64,000 bases of DNA from Fundicoccus sp052116145 (GCF_052116145.1 NZ_JBQKLQ010000001.1:248001-312000), one strand, 5' to 3'. Positions 17,005 to 25,933 are shown, counted from the first letter of the stretch. Numbers and translations are program-made. The notes: generated by a model from the sequence alone, not told the origin.

Positions 17005-17637
17005 ATGGAATCACTCACGATGTTTGAACCACTAATGGAAGGATTTAAAACAACTTTACAATTTTTTATGCTGACACTGATAGGCAGTATACCTTTAGGG
17101 TTGTTGTTAGCCTTAATTGAACAGAAACTACCGAAGTGGTTGGGAAGCATTATTCGTGTTTACGTCTATCTGTTTCGAGGTACGCCACTTTTACTTCAAA
17201 TGATGTTTGTTTTTTTCGGTTTACCTTTTGTCGGAATTGTTTTGGGGCGCTTTGAATCTGCTTTGTTTACATTGATCATCAATTATGCGGCTTATTTTGT
17301 AGAGATTTTTAGAGGTGGCTTAAATGCGATACCTTCTGGTCAGTATGAAGCGTTGAAGGTGTTGTCGATTAATCGTTTGACCGGTTTATATCGTGTCATT
17401 TTGCCTCAGTTATGGCAAATTGTTATGCCATCAGTGGGGAATGAAGTAATAAGTCTGATTAAAGATACCTCGCTCATTTATATTCTGGGGCTAGATGAGT
17501 TGTTAAAAACAGGACGGACCCTAGCCAACCAGAGTGCGAGTCTTTTACCATTTGTGTATGTTGGTATTATCTACTTACTGTTCACAGGAATCACCACTTT
17601 AATTCTAAATAAAATAGAACAGAAAATTGCAGATTAG
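17005..17637 (+). CDS. Amino-acid ABC transporter, permease
   Basis: A 210-residue HisM/GlnP-type permease with about five membrane helices. It shows the RGTPLLLQMMFVFFGLP segment of this family and the EAA-loop region (YEALKVLSINRLTGLYRVILPQ) that contacts the ATPase. It lies 36 bases after the binding-protein gene and 14 bases before the ATPase gene. As only one permease is encoded, it would work as a homodimer. Start ATG 17005 follows GGAAGTGCTAGACG. Confidence 0.93.
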   Translation: MESLTMFEPLMEGFKTTLQFFMLTLIGSIPLGLLLALIEQKLPKWLGSIIRVYVYLFRGTPLLLQMMFVFFGLPFVGIVLGRFESALFTLIINYAAYFVEIFRGGLNAIPSGQYEALKVLSINRLTGLYRVILPQLWQIVMPSVGNEVISLIKDTSLIYILGLDELLKTGRTLANQSASLLPFVYVGIIYLLFTGITTLILNKIEQKIAD

Positions 17638-17651
17638 GAGGCGTTAATCAA

Positions 17652-18317
17652 ATGAGTTTAATTGCTACAGGTATATCAAAAAGTTTTGGATCAAACGTCA
17701 TTATTGATCAGTATGATTTTACTGTCACACCAGATCGCTTGACGATTGTTCTGGGAGAATCAGGAAGTGGAAAGACGACTTTATTAAGGATGATTAATCA
17801 CCTTGAATCAGTAGATAAAGGTTCTATTTCACTTGATGGTATTCCATTAGTGATAGAAGGTGTCTATCAATCGAATGACAATATAAAACAATACCAACAC
17901 AAAATTGGTTTGGTGTTTCAGGATTATCAGTTGTTTCCTAATCTTACAGTCCTAGAGAATCTACTATTAGCACCTTTATCTAATAAAATGGGGGATCGCG
18001 AGCAATTAATCATTCAAGCTAAAGATTTACTAGAACAAATGGGACTGCCTGGAAAAGAAGACATGAAGCCCCGCCAATTATCAGGTGGACAAAAACAAAG
18101 AGTCTCTATCGCAAGAGCAATGATGATGAAACCAAGTATGCTATGTTTCGATGAACCAACTTCTGCATTAGATGAACATACTGTTTCTAAAGTTGCAGAA
18201 CTAATTTTACAATTGAAAAATCAAGGGATGATGATTCTTATCATTACTCATGATCGGACATTAGTTGAAAAACTAAGCGATCAAGCGAATGTAATCGAAT
18301 CAACAAGCTTTATTTAA
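17652..18317 (+). CDS. Amino-acid ABC transporter, ATP-binding protein
   Basis: A 221-residue ATPase that energises import. Walker A is GESGSGKTTLLRM, the Q-loop is VFQDYQLFPNLTVLENL, the signature is LSGGQKQRVSIARAM, Walker B is MLCFDEPTSALD, and the switch His is in IITHD. It is somewhat shorter than the usual 240 residues of this class and lacks the extended C-terminal end. The start follows TTAGGAGGCGTTAATCAA and the gene is the last of the T-box operon. Confidence 0.95.
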   Translation: MSLIATGISKSFGSNVIIDQYDFTVTPDRLTIVLGESGSGKTTLLRMINHLESVDKGSISLDGIPLVIEGVYQSNDNIKQYQHKIGLVFQDYQLFPNLTVLENLLLAPLSNKMGDREQLIIQAKDLLEQMGLPGKEDMKPRQLSGGQKQRVSIARAMMMKPSMLCFDEPTSALDEHTVSKVAELILQLKNQGMMILIITHDRTLVEKLSDQANVIESTSFI

Positions 18318-18340
18318 ATAAAACAACTTAATAAAAGTGC

Positions 18341-18368
18341 TTGTATTAGATTATGTTTTCTGTATAAT
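18341..18368 (+). promoter_or_regulatory. Promoter of rpsD
   Basis: TTGTAT at 18341-18346, 16-base spacer, TATAAT at 18363-18368. Confidence 0.75.
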
Positions 18369-18375
18369 GATAGGA

Positions 18376-18507
18376 GTGTAAAATAATGCAGCGAAAAAAA
18401 AGAAAGCGCGTCAACAGTCTAACGCCTTGTCAATTAGAGAAGGTCAGCGAGTAACTGCGGCTGCTAATGCGAAAGTTGAAGTTAAACTGCACGCATTCGG
18501 TTTTTTT
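18376..18507 (+). promoter_or_regulatory. rpsD leader with attenuator-like hairpin and a 22-codon ORF
   Basis: The leader between promoter and rpsD is structured. AATGCG 18466-18471 can pair with CGCATT 18492-18497, followed by CGG and seven T, which looks like a premature terminator. Ribosomal protein S4 is known to repress its own leader in Firmicutes, so this is the likely control element. The leader also holds an AGGAG (18372-18376) nine bases before ATG 18386, opening a 22-codon frame (MQRKKRKRVNSLTPCQLEK, then VSE) that stops at 18454. Whether it is translated or the similarity to a start is chance is open. Confidence 0.5.
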
Positions 18508-18551
18508 ATCAAGTTATTTTACTCCATAAAACTTTTATTGGAGGAATTTAA

Positions 18552-19160
18552 ATGTCAAGATATACAGGTCCATCATGGAAATTATCACGTCGTCTAGGTG
18601 TGTCATTAACAGAAACAGGTAAGGAATTAGCAAAACGCCCATTCCCACCAGGACAACATGGTAATGCACGTAAAAAACTTTCTGAGTATGCTTTACAATT
18701 ACAAGAAAAACAAAAATTACGTCATATGTACGGAATGAACGAACGTCAATTCGCGACTTTGTTCAACAAAGCAGGTAAAATCAAAGAAGGTAAACACGGT
18801 GAGAACTTCATGGTTATCCTTGAAACTCGCTTAGATAACTTAGTATACCGTTTAGGTTTTGCTTCAACTCGTCGTCAAGCTCGTCAATTAGTTAACCACG
18901 GTCACATTACTGTAGATGGTAAACGTGTGGATATCCCTTCATACTTAGTTCAACCGGAACAAGTTATCGGCTTACGTGAATCATCACGTGATGTTGCAGT
19001 AGTTAAAGAAGCATTAGAAAACATGGTAACTCGTTTAGAGTACGTTTCTTATGACGAAACTGCAATGGAAGGTAAAATGACTCGCTTGCCTCTAAGAAGT
19101 GAATTAAACGCTGAAGTAGATGAAGCTCTAGTCGTTGAATACTACAACAAATTAGGCTAA
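18552..19160 (+). CDS. rpsD: Ribosomal protein S4
   Basis: A 202-residue primary 16S rRNA binding protein of the small subunit, needed for translational accuracy and early assembly. The N-terminus MSRYTGPSWKLSRRLG, the S4 RNA-binding domain (LETRLDNLVYRLGFASTRRQARQLVNHGHI) and the ending VEYYNKLG are all canonical. It stands alone with its own promoter and leader, as in many Firmicutes, and is followed by a terminator. The zinc-binding cysteines seen in some S4 proteins are absent. Confidence 0.98.
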   Translation: MSRYTGPSWKLSRRLGVSLTETGKELAKRPFPPGQHGNARKKLSEYALQLQEKQKLRHMYGMNERQFATLFNKAGKIKEGKHGENFMVILETRLDNLVYRLGFASTRRQARQLVNHGHITVDGKRVDIPSYLVQPEQVIGLRESSRDVAVVKEALENMVTRLEYVSYDETAMEGKMTRLPLRSELNAEVDEALVVEYYNKLG

Positions 19161-19183
19161 TCGCTAAATTATTGCTAATGAAG

Positions 19184-19216
19184 CAGGTAGGAATCGCTAG
19201 GTTCTTACCTGTTTTC
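19184..19216 (+). terminator. Terminator after rpsD
   Basis: CAGGTAGGAA pairs with TTCTTACCTG (one G-T), then TTTTCTT. Confidence 0.85.
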
Positions 19217-19462
19217 TTATGATTTTATGAGGGGGATAAACCGCTTAAAACTCTGAGATTAACAATTAATTTAGTTGTGGGTCTAATGCTCATCAGTTGT
19301 TGGGTGAATGATCTACTCAGTAAAAATAAAATCTTATGAATATTACTGGGTTTCGCTTTAATTAACACATTTATAATGCTATAATATAGAGTGATTAATT
19401 ACGGAGAAAATTCATCTACTGCCAATAAAGATAATTACGATGGAACAGAGGAGCGAACTAGA

Positions 19463-21187
19463 ATGCAATTGAGATTTACTGACATACTATTTATTATAGT
19501 CGTCATTGTCCTGGTTGTTTACGGAGTTATTTATTATTTTCGTACCCAGCGCAATAAAGACATAAGAGACTTGGAAGAGCGAAAAGAGAAGATGATGGCA
19601 ATCTCGATTGCTGATCAATTATATACGTTAAAAAACATGAATTTATCAGGGCAAACTAAGCGTAAATATGAAAGCTTAGTAGCAACTTGGCAGACCATCA
19701 CAAACTTTCAATTTACAGAAATTGAATCAGCTTTAGTTGGTTCTGAACAATTCCTTGAACAAATGAATTTAGTAAAAGCTCAAAAAGCTGTCAATCAAGC
19801 ACGTGAAATTCTTGACGAGACAGAAATTCAAGTGAATGAATTGCATGAACAATTAACAGACTTACTTTCAGTTGATACTGAAAACCATGAACGTAACGAA
19901 CAATTATTGGAGCGTTACAACACGGCTCGTAAAAGTATCATGAATCAAAGTTTTGATTATGGTCCTGCAATTGAAACCTTAGAAAAGAATATACAATACT
20001 TAGAATTGAATTTCACTAAATACAACGAACATACAACAAATGGCGATCACTTAGAAGCACAAGACATGTTAAGCACAATTGATGCTGATATGACTAGTTT
20101 AGAAGAAATTCTAGAAAAGATTCCAGCAATGTATGACAAAATTAAGAATGACTACGAAGACTCATTAACAGATTTACGTGAAGGTTATCAACGAATGATT
20201 GACAGCCGTTATAATTTCGAAAACATCAATATTCCAGAAGAAATTGATGAGATTCAAGAGCAATTAAACAATGCCAAAAAAGAAATTAAAAACGCCGATT
20301 TATCAGACGCTAAAACTTTAATGGATAAGGCTGATCGTGAAATTAACTCTTTATATGATTTATTAGAATCAGAAATTGCAGCAAAAGAGTATGTTAATAA
20401 GAATGTGAACCAATTACGTGACCAGATTAAACAAGTGGTTGAAAATAACCGCTATGCTGGTATCGAAGTGGATCGTATCGCTCAGAGTTATATTCTGCAT
20501 AACAGCGAATTAGATCAAGTGAATGAATTGACAGAACAAATTCGTATGGAACAGAATAAGTTCCGAGACATTACAAAAGAAATTAATGAACATAATGCTA
20601 TCTTTACTAAAATTGAAGCATCTGTTAAGAAACTAAAAAAACGTTTCGATGATATTGATGACAAGCAGCGCAAATTAGTAGAGAACTTGTCTGGTTTAAC
20701 AATCAGAGAAAAAGAAATTAAAAGCAATCTTGATTTGTATGAATTAGACTTGCGTAACATTAAACGTAAAGTTGAAAAACATCATTTACCTGGTTTGAGC
20801 GAAGATTATTTCACTAAGTTTTATCAAGTCACTGATGAGATTGAGAGCTTATCTAAACAATTAAACCGTGTTCGTATCGATATGACTGAGATTGAACTGA
20901 CTGCTAGTCAGTTAGAAGAGCACCTTGATCAACTTGAAAGTTTAACTGAAGAGATTATCGATAGTGCGATGTTAACTGAATACATGATTCAACATAGTAA
21001 TCGATTCCGTTATGATTATCCAGATATGGATCAAGCAATTAAAGAAGCGCAATATCTATTCCACCGTGAACATCGTTATCAAGACGCTTTAGCTGTAATT
21101 GAAAAAGCGTTACGTCGGATTGATCAAGAAGGGCCTACCCAAGTAAGACGTATGTATCACCAAGAAAAACAAACAAGAATTTATTAA
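19463..21187 (+). CDS. ezrA: Septation ring formation regulator EzrA
   Basis: A spectrin-like membrane-anchored regulator of FtsZ ring assembly and of cell-wall enzyme placement. One transmembrane helix lies at residues 6-26 (ILFIIVVIVLVVYGVIYYF) with the N-terminus outside; the rest is cytoplasmic coiled coil with repeated helical bundles, ending near the conserved RYDYPDMDQAIKEAQYLF patch. I start at ATG 19463 (574 residues, the usual size) because AGAGGAG lies nine bases upstream; the longer frame from 19391 adds 24 residues with no ribosome site. Confidence 0.95.
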   Translation: MQLRFTDILFIIVVIVLVVYGVIYYFRTQRNKDIRDLEERKEKMMAISIADQLYTLKNMNLSGQTKRKYESLVATWQTITNFQFTEIESALVGSEQFLEQMNLVKAQKAVNQAREILDETEIQVNELHEQLTDLLSVDTENHERNEQLLERYNTARKSIMNQSFDYGPAIETLEKNIQYLELNFTKYNEHTTNGDHLEAQDMLSTIDADMTSLEEILEKIPAMYDKIKNDYEDSLTDLREGYQRMIDSRYNFENINIPEEIDEIQEQLNNAKKEIKNADLSDAKTLMDKADREINSLYDLLESEIAAKEYVNKNVNQLRDQIKQVVENNRYAGIEVDRIAQSYILHNSELDQVNELTEQIRMEQNKFRDITKEINEHNAIFTKIEASVKKLKKRFDDIDDKQRKLVENLSGLTIREKEIKSNLDLYELDLRNIKRKVEKHHLPGLSEDYFTKFYQVTDEIESLSKQLNRVRIDMTEIELTASQLEEHLDQLESLTEEIIDSAMLTEYMIQHSNRFRYDYPDMDQAIKEAQYLFHREHRYQDALAVIEKALRRIDQEGPTQVRRMYHQEKQTRIY

Positions 21188-21198
21188 TTGTAGTTATG

Positions 21199-21235
21199 AG
21201 ACAGAATCGACTTAGGTCATTCTGTCTTTTCTTTT
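21199..21235 (+). terminator. Terminator after ezrA
   Basis: AGACAGAAT (21199-21207) pairs with ATTCTGTCT (21219-21227), then TTTCTTTT. Confidence 0.9.
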
Positions 21236-21365
21236 GTATTAGAGGATAGTGCTAAAGATTTAGACTTAAATGTTCTTCTATAGACAATAGCAAATCGGTT
21301 TCGTTATAATAATTAGTGCAATAATTTAGACAAGTAGACAATAGCTAAGAAAAAGGAGTTTGAGG

Positions 21366-22502
21366 ATGTTTTATTTTGACCATAGTGCAACCACTCAACC
21401 GAGTCATGAAATCATGAAAGTCGTTCAGGAAGTGGCTGTAAATTTTTATGCCAATCCGTCCAGTATTCATCAAATGGGAGAAAAATCAAAAGCATTGATG
21501 AAACAAGCAAGACAACAGATCGCCACTATTCTAAAGTTTAATAGAGACGAGATATACTTTGCATCAAGTGGAACTGAGGTAAACAATTGGGTTTTTCAAG
21601 CAATTCTACCTGCCTTACAGGCACTTCATCCAGAGAGAAAGCGCGTCATTATATCGAGTGTTGAACACCCATCAATAACCGCCCAAATTGCAGTGTTAGA
21701 GCAACAGGGCTTCATTGTTGACTTAGCACCTGTTAATGGCGATGGACTATTGGATATGGCCGCTTTAGAAGCGTTACTCGCTCAGGATGTTCTCCTTGTT
21801 TCAACAATGGCTGTTAATAATGAAGTAGGCAGCATTCAACCTATCGAGGGTATTGCCAAACGATTAGCGTCCTTTCCTCAAATCGTTTGGCATGTTGATG
21901 GTATCCAAGCGGTAACCACTCAAATGGAGTCCTTATTAAATTCTAGAATAGATTTAATTAGTTTATCTAGTCATAAGTTTCACTCCATTCGTGGAGCGGG
22001 GATTTTGGCCAAAAGAAATAAAGTTCACTCACACCCTTTTCTATATGGTGGAGGTCAAGAATCTGGCCTTCGTAGTAGCACGGAGAACTTACCAGCGATT
22101 GTTGCAACGGCTAAAGCTTTAAGACTAGCTTATGAACAACAAGACAGCGTTAAAAAAATGCTTGCTCAATATCGAATGACTATTATTGAATCGTTAATAG
22201 AGAAGCAATGGCACGTATTTGCTGAAGATACAGCAAGTGAACATATTATATGTGCTGCTTATCCAGGAGTCCCTGGAGAAGTGCTTGTCCACGCGTTTGA
22301 AGAACAACAAGTCATTATATCGACAACGAGCGCTTGTTCAAGTCGTAAGCATCAAACGCACCATACATTAAAAGCGATGAGTGTTGCAGAGGACCTATCC
22401 ACTTCAGCTATTCGAATCAGTATGTCTCAAACCACAACGGCTCAAGAAGTGGCTGGCTTGATTAAAGCAATCAACGTCGTAACAAATAAATTTTCTAAAT
22501 AA
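21366..22502 (+). CDS. Cysteine desulfurase (NifS/NifZ-type), partner of ThiI
   Basis: A PLP-dependent enzyme that removes sulfur from cysteine as a persulfide on its own active-site Cys. Visible motifs are FDHSATTQPS, SSGTEVNNW, HVDGIQAV, the PLP-lysine segment SLSSHKFHS and the active cysteine in STTSACSSRKHQTH. ATG 21366 (378 residues) is preferred to TTG 21360 because GGAG lies seven bases before it. It overlaps the spacing of thiI, which follows at once, as nifZ-thiI do in Bacillus; the pair makes 4-thiouridine in tRNA. A second desulfurase, iscS, lies at 49 kb. Confidence 0.92.
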   Translation: MFYFDHSATTQPSHEIMKVVQEVAVNFYANPSSIHQMGEKSKALMKQARQQIATILKFNRDEIYFASSGTEVNNWVFQAILPALQALHPERKRVIISSVEHPSITAQIAVLEQQGFIVDLAPVNGDGLLDMAALEALLAQDVLLVSTMAVNNEVGSIQPIEGIAKRLASFPQIVWHVDGIQAVTTQMESLLNSRIDLISLSSHKFHSIRGAGILAKRNKVHSHPFLYGGGQESGLRSSTENLPAIVATAKALRLAYEQQDSVKKMLAQYRMTIIESLIEKQWHVFAEDTASEHIICAAYPGVPGEVLVHAFEEQQVIISTTSACSSRKHQTHHTLKAMSVAEDLSTSAIRISMSQTTTAQEVAGLIKAINVVTNKFSK

Positions 22503-22516
22503 TGGAAGGAACTATT

Positions 22517-23731
22517 ATGACACATAAACAAATTTTAATTCACTACGGTGAGCTATCAACTAAGGGTAAAAACCGCAGAATGTTTCAAAACAAAATGGCA
22601 GAACATATTCGTCATAAAACAAAGGAATTAGAGAAAGTAAAAATCTTACCTCATCATGATTTTATGCATGTTAAATGGGAAGAAGCGAGTTATGAAGAAA
22701 TGATTGAAGTTTTAAAAGATGTTCCAGGTATTTCTCGTTTCGAACCGACTTATCGAGTTGAAAAAACAATGGAAGCAATTTATGAAAAAGGGATTGAGTT
22801 GTTTAAAGAATTGACATTTGAGAGTAATGATTCATTCAAGGTCGTTGCTAAACGCTCAGATCGTTCGTTTGAATTTGATTCTATGAAGATTCAGCGAGAA
22901 GTTGGTCATGTGATAGGTGAAGCTTTTCCAGAGCTGCATGTTGAAATGAAAAAAGCAACTTATAAATTAACTGTGAGTATTCAACAGGATGCGGCATACT
23001 TAAGCCTGATTTCAGTCCAAGGTATGGGAGGTTTACCATATGGTTCGAGCGGTAAAGGAATGCTGATGTTATCTGGAGGATTTGACTCTCCGATAGCCGG
23101 CTATCAAATGTTAAAACGTGGTTTAGAAATCGAAGCCGTTCACTTCAGTAGTCCGCCTTATACAAGTCCTCAAGCCTTGGAAAAAGCGAAAAAATTAACC
23201 GCTGTTTTAGCTCGTTACTCCACGCCAATGAAATTCCATAATGTTCCCTTTGCGCGTATTCAAGAAGAGATAAAAGAACATATTCATGAAGATTTTTCGA
23301 TGACGGTTATGCGACGAATCATGTTGAGGATTATGGATCAACTGTTACTTAAAAACAAAGCAATGGCGATTGTTAATGGTGAGTCATTAGGTCAAGTAGC
23401 CTCTCAAACATTACAAAGCATGAGTGTTATCAATGAAGTGACAACGACACCGATTCTAAGACCTTTAATTGCAGTCGATAAAAATGAAATTATTAGTATT
23501 GCAGAAAAAATAGGAACGTATGATATTTCGAATGAACCCTACGAAGATTGTTGTACTGTATTTGCACCGAAGAAGCCTAAAACAAAACCTAAATTGCATA
23601 CGATTCAAGAAATGGAAGCCGCACTGGATATTCCTGCTCTAATTCAAGAAGCAGTTGAAAAAACAGAAGTGATGACGATTGATGAACATTACCTAACGGA
23701 GCAATATGCAAACTTTACAGAACTACTGTAG
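22517..23731 (+). CDS. thiI: tRNA 4-thiouridine synthetase ThiI
   Basis: Transfers sulfur from the desulfurase to uridine 8 of tRNA. The 404 residues contain a ferredoxin-like N-terminal domain and THUMP domain (ILIHYGELSTKGKNRRMF, to about residue 170) and the ATP-pyrophosphatase domain with the P-loop LMLSGGFDSPIAG. The rhodanese domain of the enterobacterial protein is absent, as normal in Firmicutes. Start ATG 22517 is chosen over 22502 because GGAAGGA (22503-22509) serves it. YEDCCTVFAPKKPKTKPK near the end is the usual family feature. Confidence 0.95.
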   Translation: MTHKQILIHYGELSTKGKNRRMFQNKMAEHIRHKTKELEKVKILPHHDFMHVKWEEASYEEMIEVLKDVPGISRFEPTYRVEKTMEAIYEKGIELFKELTFESNDSFKVVAKRSDRSFEFDSMKIQREVGHVIGEAFPELHVEMKKATYKLTVSIQQDAAYLSLISVQGMGGLPYGSSGKGMLMLSGGFDSPIAGYQMLKRGLEIEAVHFSSPPYTSPQALEKAKKLTAVLARYSTPMKFHNVPFARIQEEIKEHIHEDFSMTVMRRIMLRIMDQLLLKNKAMAIVNGESLGQVASQTLQSMSVINEVTTTPILRPLIAVDKNEIISIAEKIGTYDISNEPYEDCCTVFAPKKPKTKPKLHTIQEMEAALDIPALIQEAVEKTEVMTIDEHYLTEQYANFTELL

Positions 23732-23845
23732 GATTTGAGTCAACTCTTTTATTAGGGAAGATTGCGAGGACTCATAAGTCTTTCGGTTAGAACTTATATT
23801 CTGACAATGTTATACTGAACATATAAGAGAAAGGATGATGTGAGT

Positions 23846-24337
23846 ATGCAAGTTAAATTTGATGGTTCACCATTAGAAGTAAAAGGAACACAACCTACTG
23901 TTGGAGACAAAGCACCTAACGCTAATTTAGTGAATGATAAAGGTGAGACAGTTGCATTAAATGATTTGTTTGGAAAAGTAACGATTTTAAGTGTAGTACC
24001 TAATGTTTTAACAAGAACTTGTGAATTACAAACAAAGCGTTTTGATGAAGTCACTTCTGATAAAGACATCCAATATGTGACAATTGGTCGTAATACGGTT
24101 GAAGAATTCAATCAATGGAATACTGAGAATGAATTAACTGTCGATACATTAACAGATTCAACGGGGGATTTCGGTAAAGCTTATGGTTTAGATATTGAGC
24201 TTGATGGAAACGACTTACTAACTCGTGCGGTTTTCGTCGTTGATACTGATGGTACAATTAAATACGTGGAAATTGTTGACGAAGTAGTTAATGAGCCAAA
24301 CTACGAGGCGGCCTTAGAAGTTGCTGAAAAGTTATAA
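23846..24337 (+). CDS. tpx: Thiol peroxidase (Tpx-type peroxiredoxin) with a single cysteine
   Basis: A 163-residue atypical peroxiredoxin that reduces hydroperoxides. The peroxidatic centre is present but divergent: VPNVLTRTCELQTKRF instead of the usual VPS-x-D-T-x-VC. The resolving cysteine, normally after a segment like LPFAQKRFC, is missing (the equivalent is FNQWNTEN), and the protein has only this one cysteine. It may use a 1-Cys mechanism with an external thiol. ATG 23846 gives the best N-terminus; GTG 23840 is possible. A TATACT box near 23811 may be its promoter. Confidence 0.88.
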   Translation: MQVKFDGSPLEVKGTQPTVGDKAPNANLVNDKGETVALNDLFGKVTILSVVPNVLTRTCELQTKRFDEVTSDKDIQYVTIGRNTVEEFNQWNTENELTVDTLTDSTGDFGKAYGLDIELDGNDLLTRAVFVVDTDGTIKYVEIVDEVVNEPNYEAALEVAEKL

Positions 24338-24361
24338 GCACATTCTTTTACAATACAGAAC

Positions 24362-24394
24362 AATCAGCGGTGCTTAGGCATACGCTGATTTTTT
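24362..24394 (+). terminator. Terminator after tpx
   Basis: AATCAGCG (24362-24369) pairs with CGCTGATT (24383-24390), then T. Confidence 0.9.
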
Positions 24395-24458
24395 ATATTT
24401 CTCCGGTAGAGTGTTACCGGCTTGTTAGCAACTTTGCATACTAAATGGAGGAAGATTT

Positions 24459-25190
24459 ATGGAGAATAAAATAGAGCAGTTTCAAAAAAAATTAACAGAT
24501 AGCAAAAAAATTGTCTTTTTTGGTGGAGCGGGCGTATCGACAGCAAGTGGCATACCAGATTTTCGCTCAGCGACAGGTTTGTTCATGCAAGCAACAGGCA
24601 AGAATTTTTCTGCAGAAGAAATTATATCGCGTAGTTTCTTCGAGAGATACCCGGAAGAATTTTTTGAATTCTATTTTGATAAATTGATTTATCCTGAAGC
24701 GAAACCAAATTTAGCGCATGAATTTTTAGTTGAGCTTGAAAGACAAGGCAAGGACATTACAATCGTCACACAAAATATTGATGGTTTGCATCAATTAGCT
24801 GGGAGTCAGAAAGTATTAGAACTACATGGTACGGTATTAGAGAATTACTGTTTACACTGTCATAAACACTATCGATTGGAAGAATTGACGCGTGATGACA
24901 AGGGGATTCCGCGCTGTAAAGAAGATCATGGAATTGTGAGACCAGATATCGTTTTATATGAAGAAGGACTTAATCAACAGACAATTCAAGAGACAATTTC
25001 TGCTATTGAGGAGGCTGATATGTTAATTGTTGCCGGAACTTCATTGATTGTTTATCCTGCCGCTGGACTAATCAATTATTTCAAAGGTGAACATTTCGTT
25101 GTGATTAACAAAACACCCATCCATACCTATTTACCGAATGCAGTGGTTTTTGAAGACACGCTAAATGAGGTTTTTTCTCGAATGGAGTGA
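24459..25190 (+). CDS. Sir2-family NAD-dependent protein deacylase
   Basis: A 243-residue sirtuin that removes acyl groups from protein lysines using NAD. Motifs: GGAGVSTASGIPDFRSATGLF (NAD binding), TQNIDGLHQLAG, the catalytic His in ELHGT, and GTSLIVYPAAGLI. The zinc ribbon begins CLHCH and has a third Cys in PRCKEDHG, but the expected fourth Cys is replaced by this KEDH stretch, so His or Asp may complete the site or zinc may bind weakly. Start ATG 24459 follows TGGAGGAAGATTT. The glycosylase gene follows 10 bases later. Confidence 0.93.
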   Translation: MENKIEQFQKKLTDSKKIVFFGGAGVSTASGIPDFRSATGLFMQATGKNFSAEEIISRSFFERYPEEFFEFYFDKLIYPEAKPNLAHEFLVELERQGKDITIVTQNIDGLHQLAGSQKVLELHGTVLENYCLHCHKHYRLEELTRDDKGIPRCKEDHGIVRPDIVLYEEGLNQQTIQETISAIEEADMLIVAGTSLIVYPAAGLINYFKGEHFVVINKTPIHTYLPNAVVFEDTLNEVFSRME

Positions 25191-25200
25191 AAGAGAAGAC

Positions 25201-25833
25201 ATGATTAACTTAGAGGACTATTATCAAGGGACAATAAGCGGTTTTAAAACGGAAGAAATAGCTCAGGCTCTGTTAGGATGTCTTCTTGTCAATGAGACGA
25301 AAGAAGGCCGCACGGCTGGTTTTATTGTCGAAACAGAAGCCTATGTGGGTGTTATAGATGAAGCGGCTCATAGCTTTAATGGGCGCAATACCAAACGAAT
25401 CCAAGCAATGTTTGAAAGAGCCGGCAGCTTATATGTCCATCAAATGCATAGCCATGTGTTAGTGAATATTGTGACTCAAGAAGTAGGCGAACCGGAAGGT
25501 GTGTTAATCCGAGCACTCGAACCAGTCGAAGGCATTTCAATAATGGAAATGCGTCGAAAAAGGACAGGGCGCGAGTTAACGAATGGTCCAGGAAAGTTAA
25601 GCCAAGCTCTAGGAATTACAATGGCATATAATTTAGAACATATTCAAGAGTCAAATTTATCACTTGAAATGGACAACCGAAAAACACCTGGAAAAATCCT
25701 TAAATCAGGACGAATTGGTATCAATAATAAGGGCAGTTGGACAGATGCTCCGCTGCGTTTTTATGTGAAAGGAAATCCTTATGTCTCCAGGTTTAGAGGG
25801 GAAGTATCAGAGAATTTGGGTTGGCGAGAATAA
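25201..25833 (+). CDS. 3-methyladenine DNA glycosylase (AAG family)
   Basis: A 210-residue base-excision repair enzyme of the mammalian AAG/MPG type, which removes alkylated purines. Family features are VETEAYVGVIDEAAHSFNG, the SLYVHQMHSHVLVNIV segment with the base-flipping region, GVLIRALEPVEG, and TNGPGKLSQALGI near the DNA-binding loop. I choose ATG 25201 rather than the upstream in-frame ATG 25165, which would overlap the sirtuin gene and add 12 residues. The ribosome site (GAGAAGA) is weak, so coupling to the sirtuin gene is likely. Confidence 0.93.
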   Translation: MINLEDYYQGTISGFKTEEIAQALLGCLLVNETKEGRTAGFIVETEAYVGVIDEAAHSFNGRNTKRIQAMFERAGSLYVHQMHSHVLVNIVTQEVGEPEGVLIRALEPVEGISIMEMRRKRTGRELTNGPGKLSQALGITMAYNLEHIQESNLSLEMDNRKTPGKILKSGRIGINNKGSWTDAPLRFYVKGNPYVSRFRGEVSENLGWRE

Positions 25834-25869
25834 TGAGTGTAAATTCAAAATAAATTAATTATTAGCTAC

Positions 25870-25898
25870 TTGTCTAATGGGCGATGTTTTGCTAAACT
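25870..25898 (+). promoter_or_regulatory. Promoter of valS T-box leader
   Basis: TTGTCT at 25870-25875, 17-base spacer, TAAACT at 25893-25898. Confidence 0.75.
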
Positions 25899-25933
25899 GT
25901 GATTAATATGTCGGCTAAAGCTGACCCTATATT

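Noticed and set aside
19217..19390. Short hydrophobic frame (contains LTINLVVGLMLISCW) between rpsD and ezrA
   Set aside because: No start codon gives more than about 20 residues; at most a remnant of a small membrane-protein gene.
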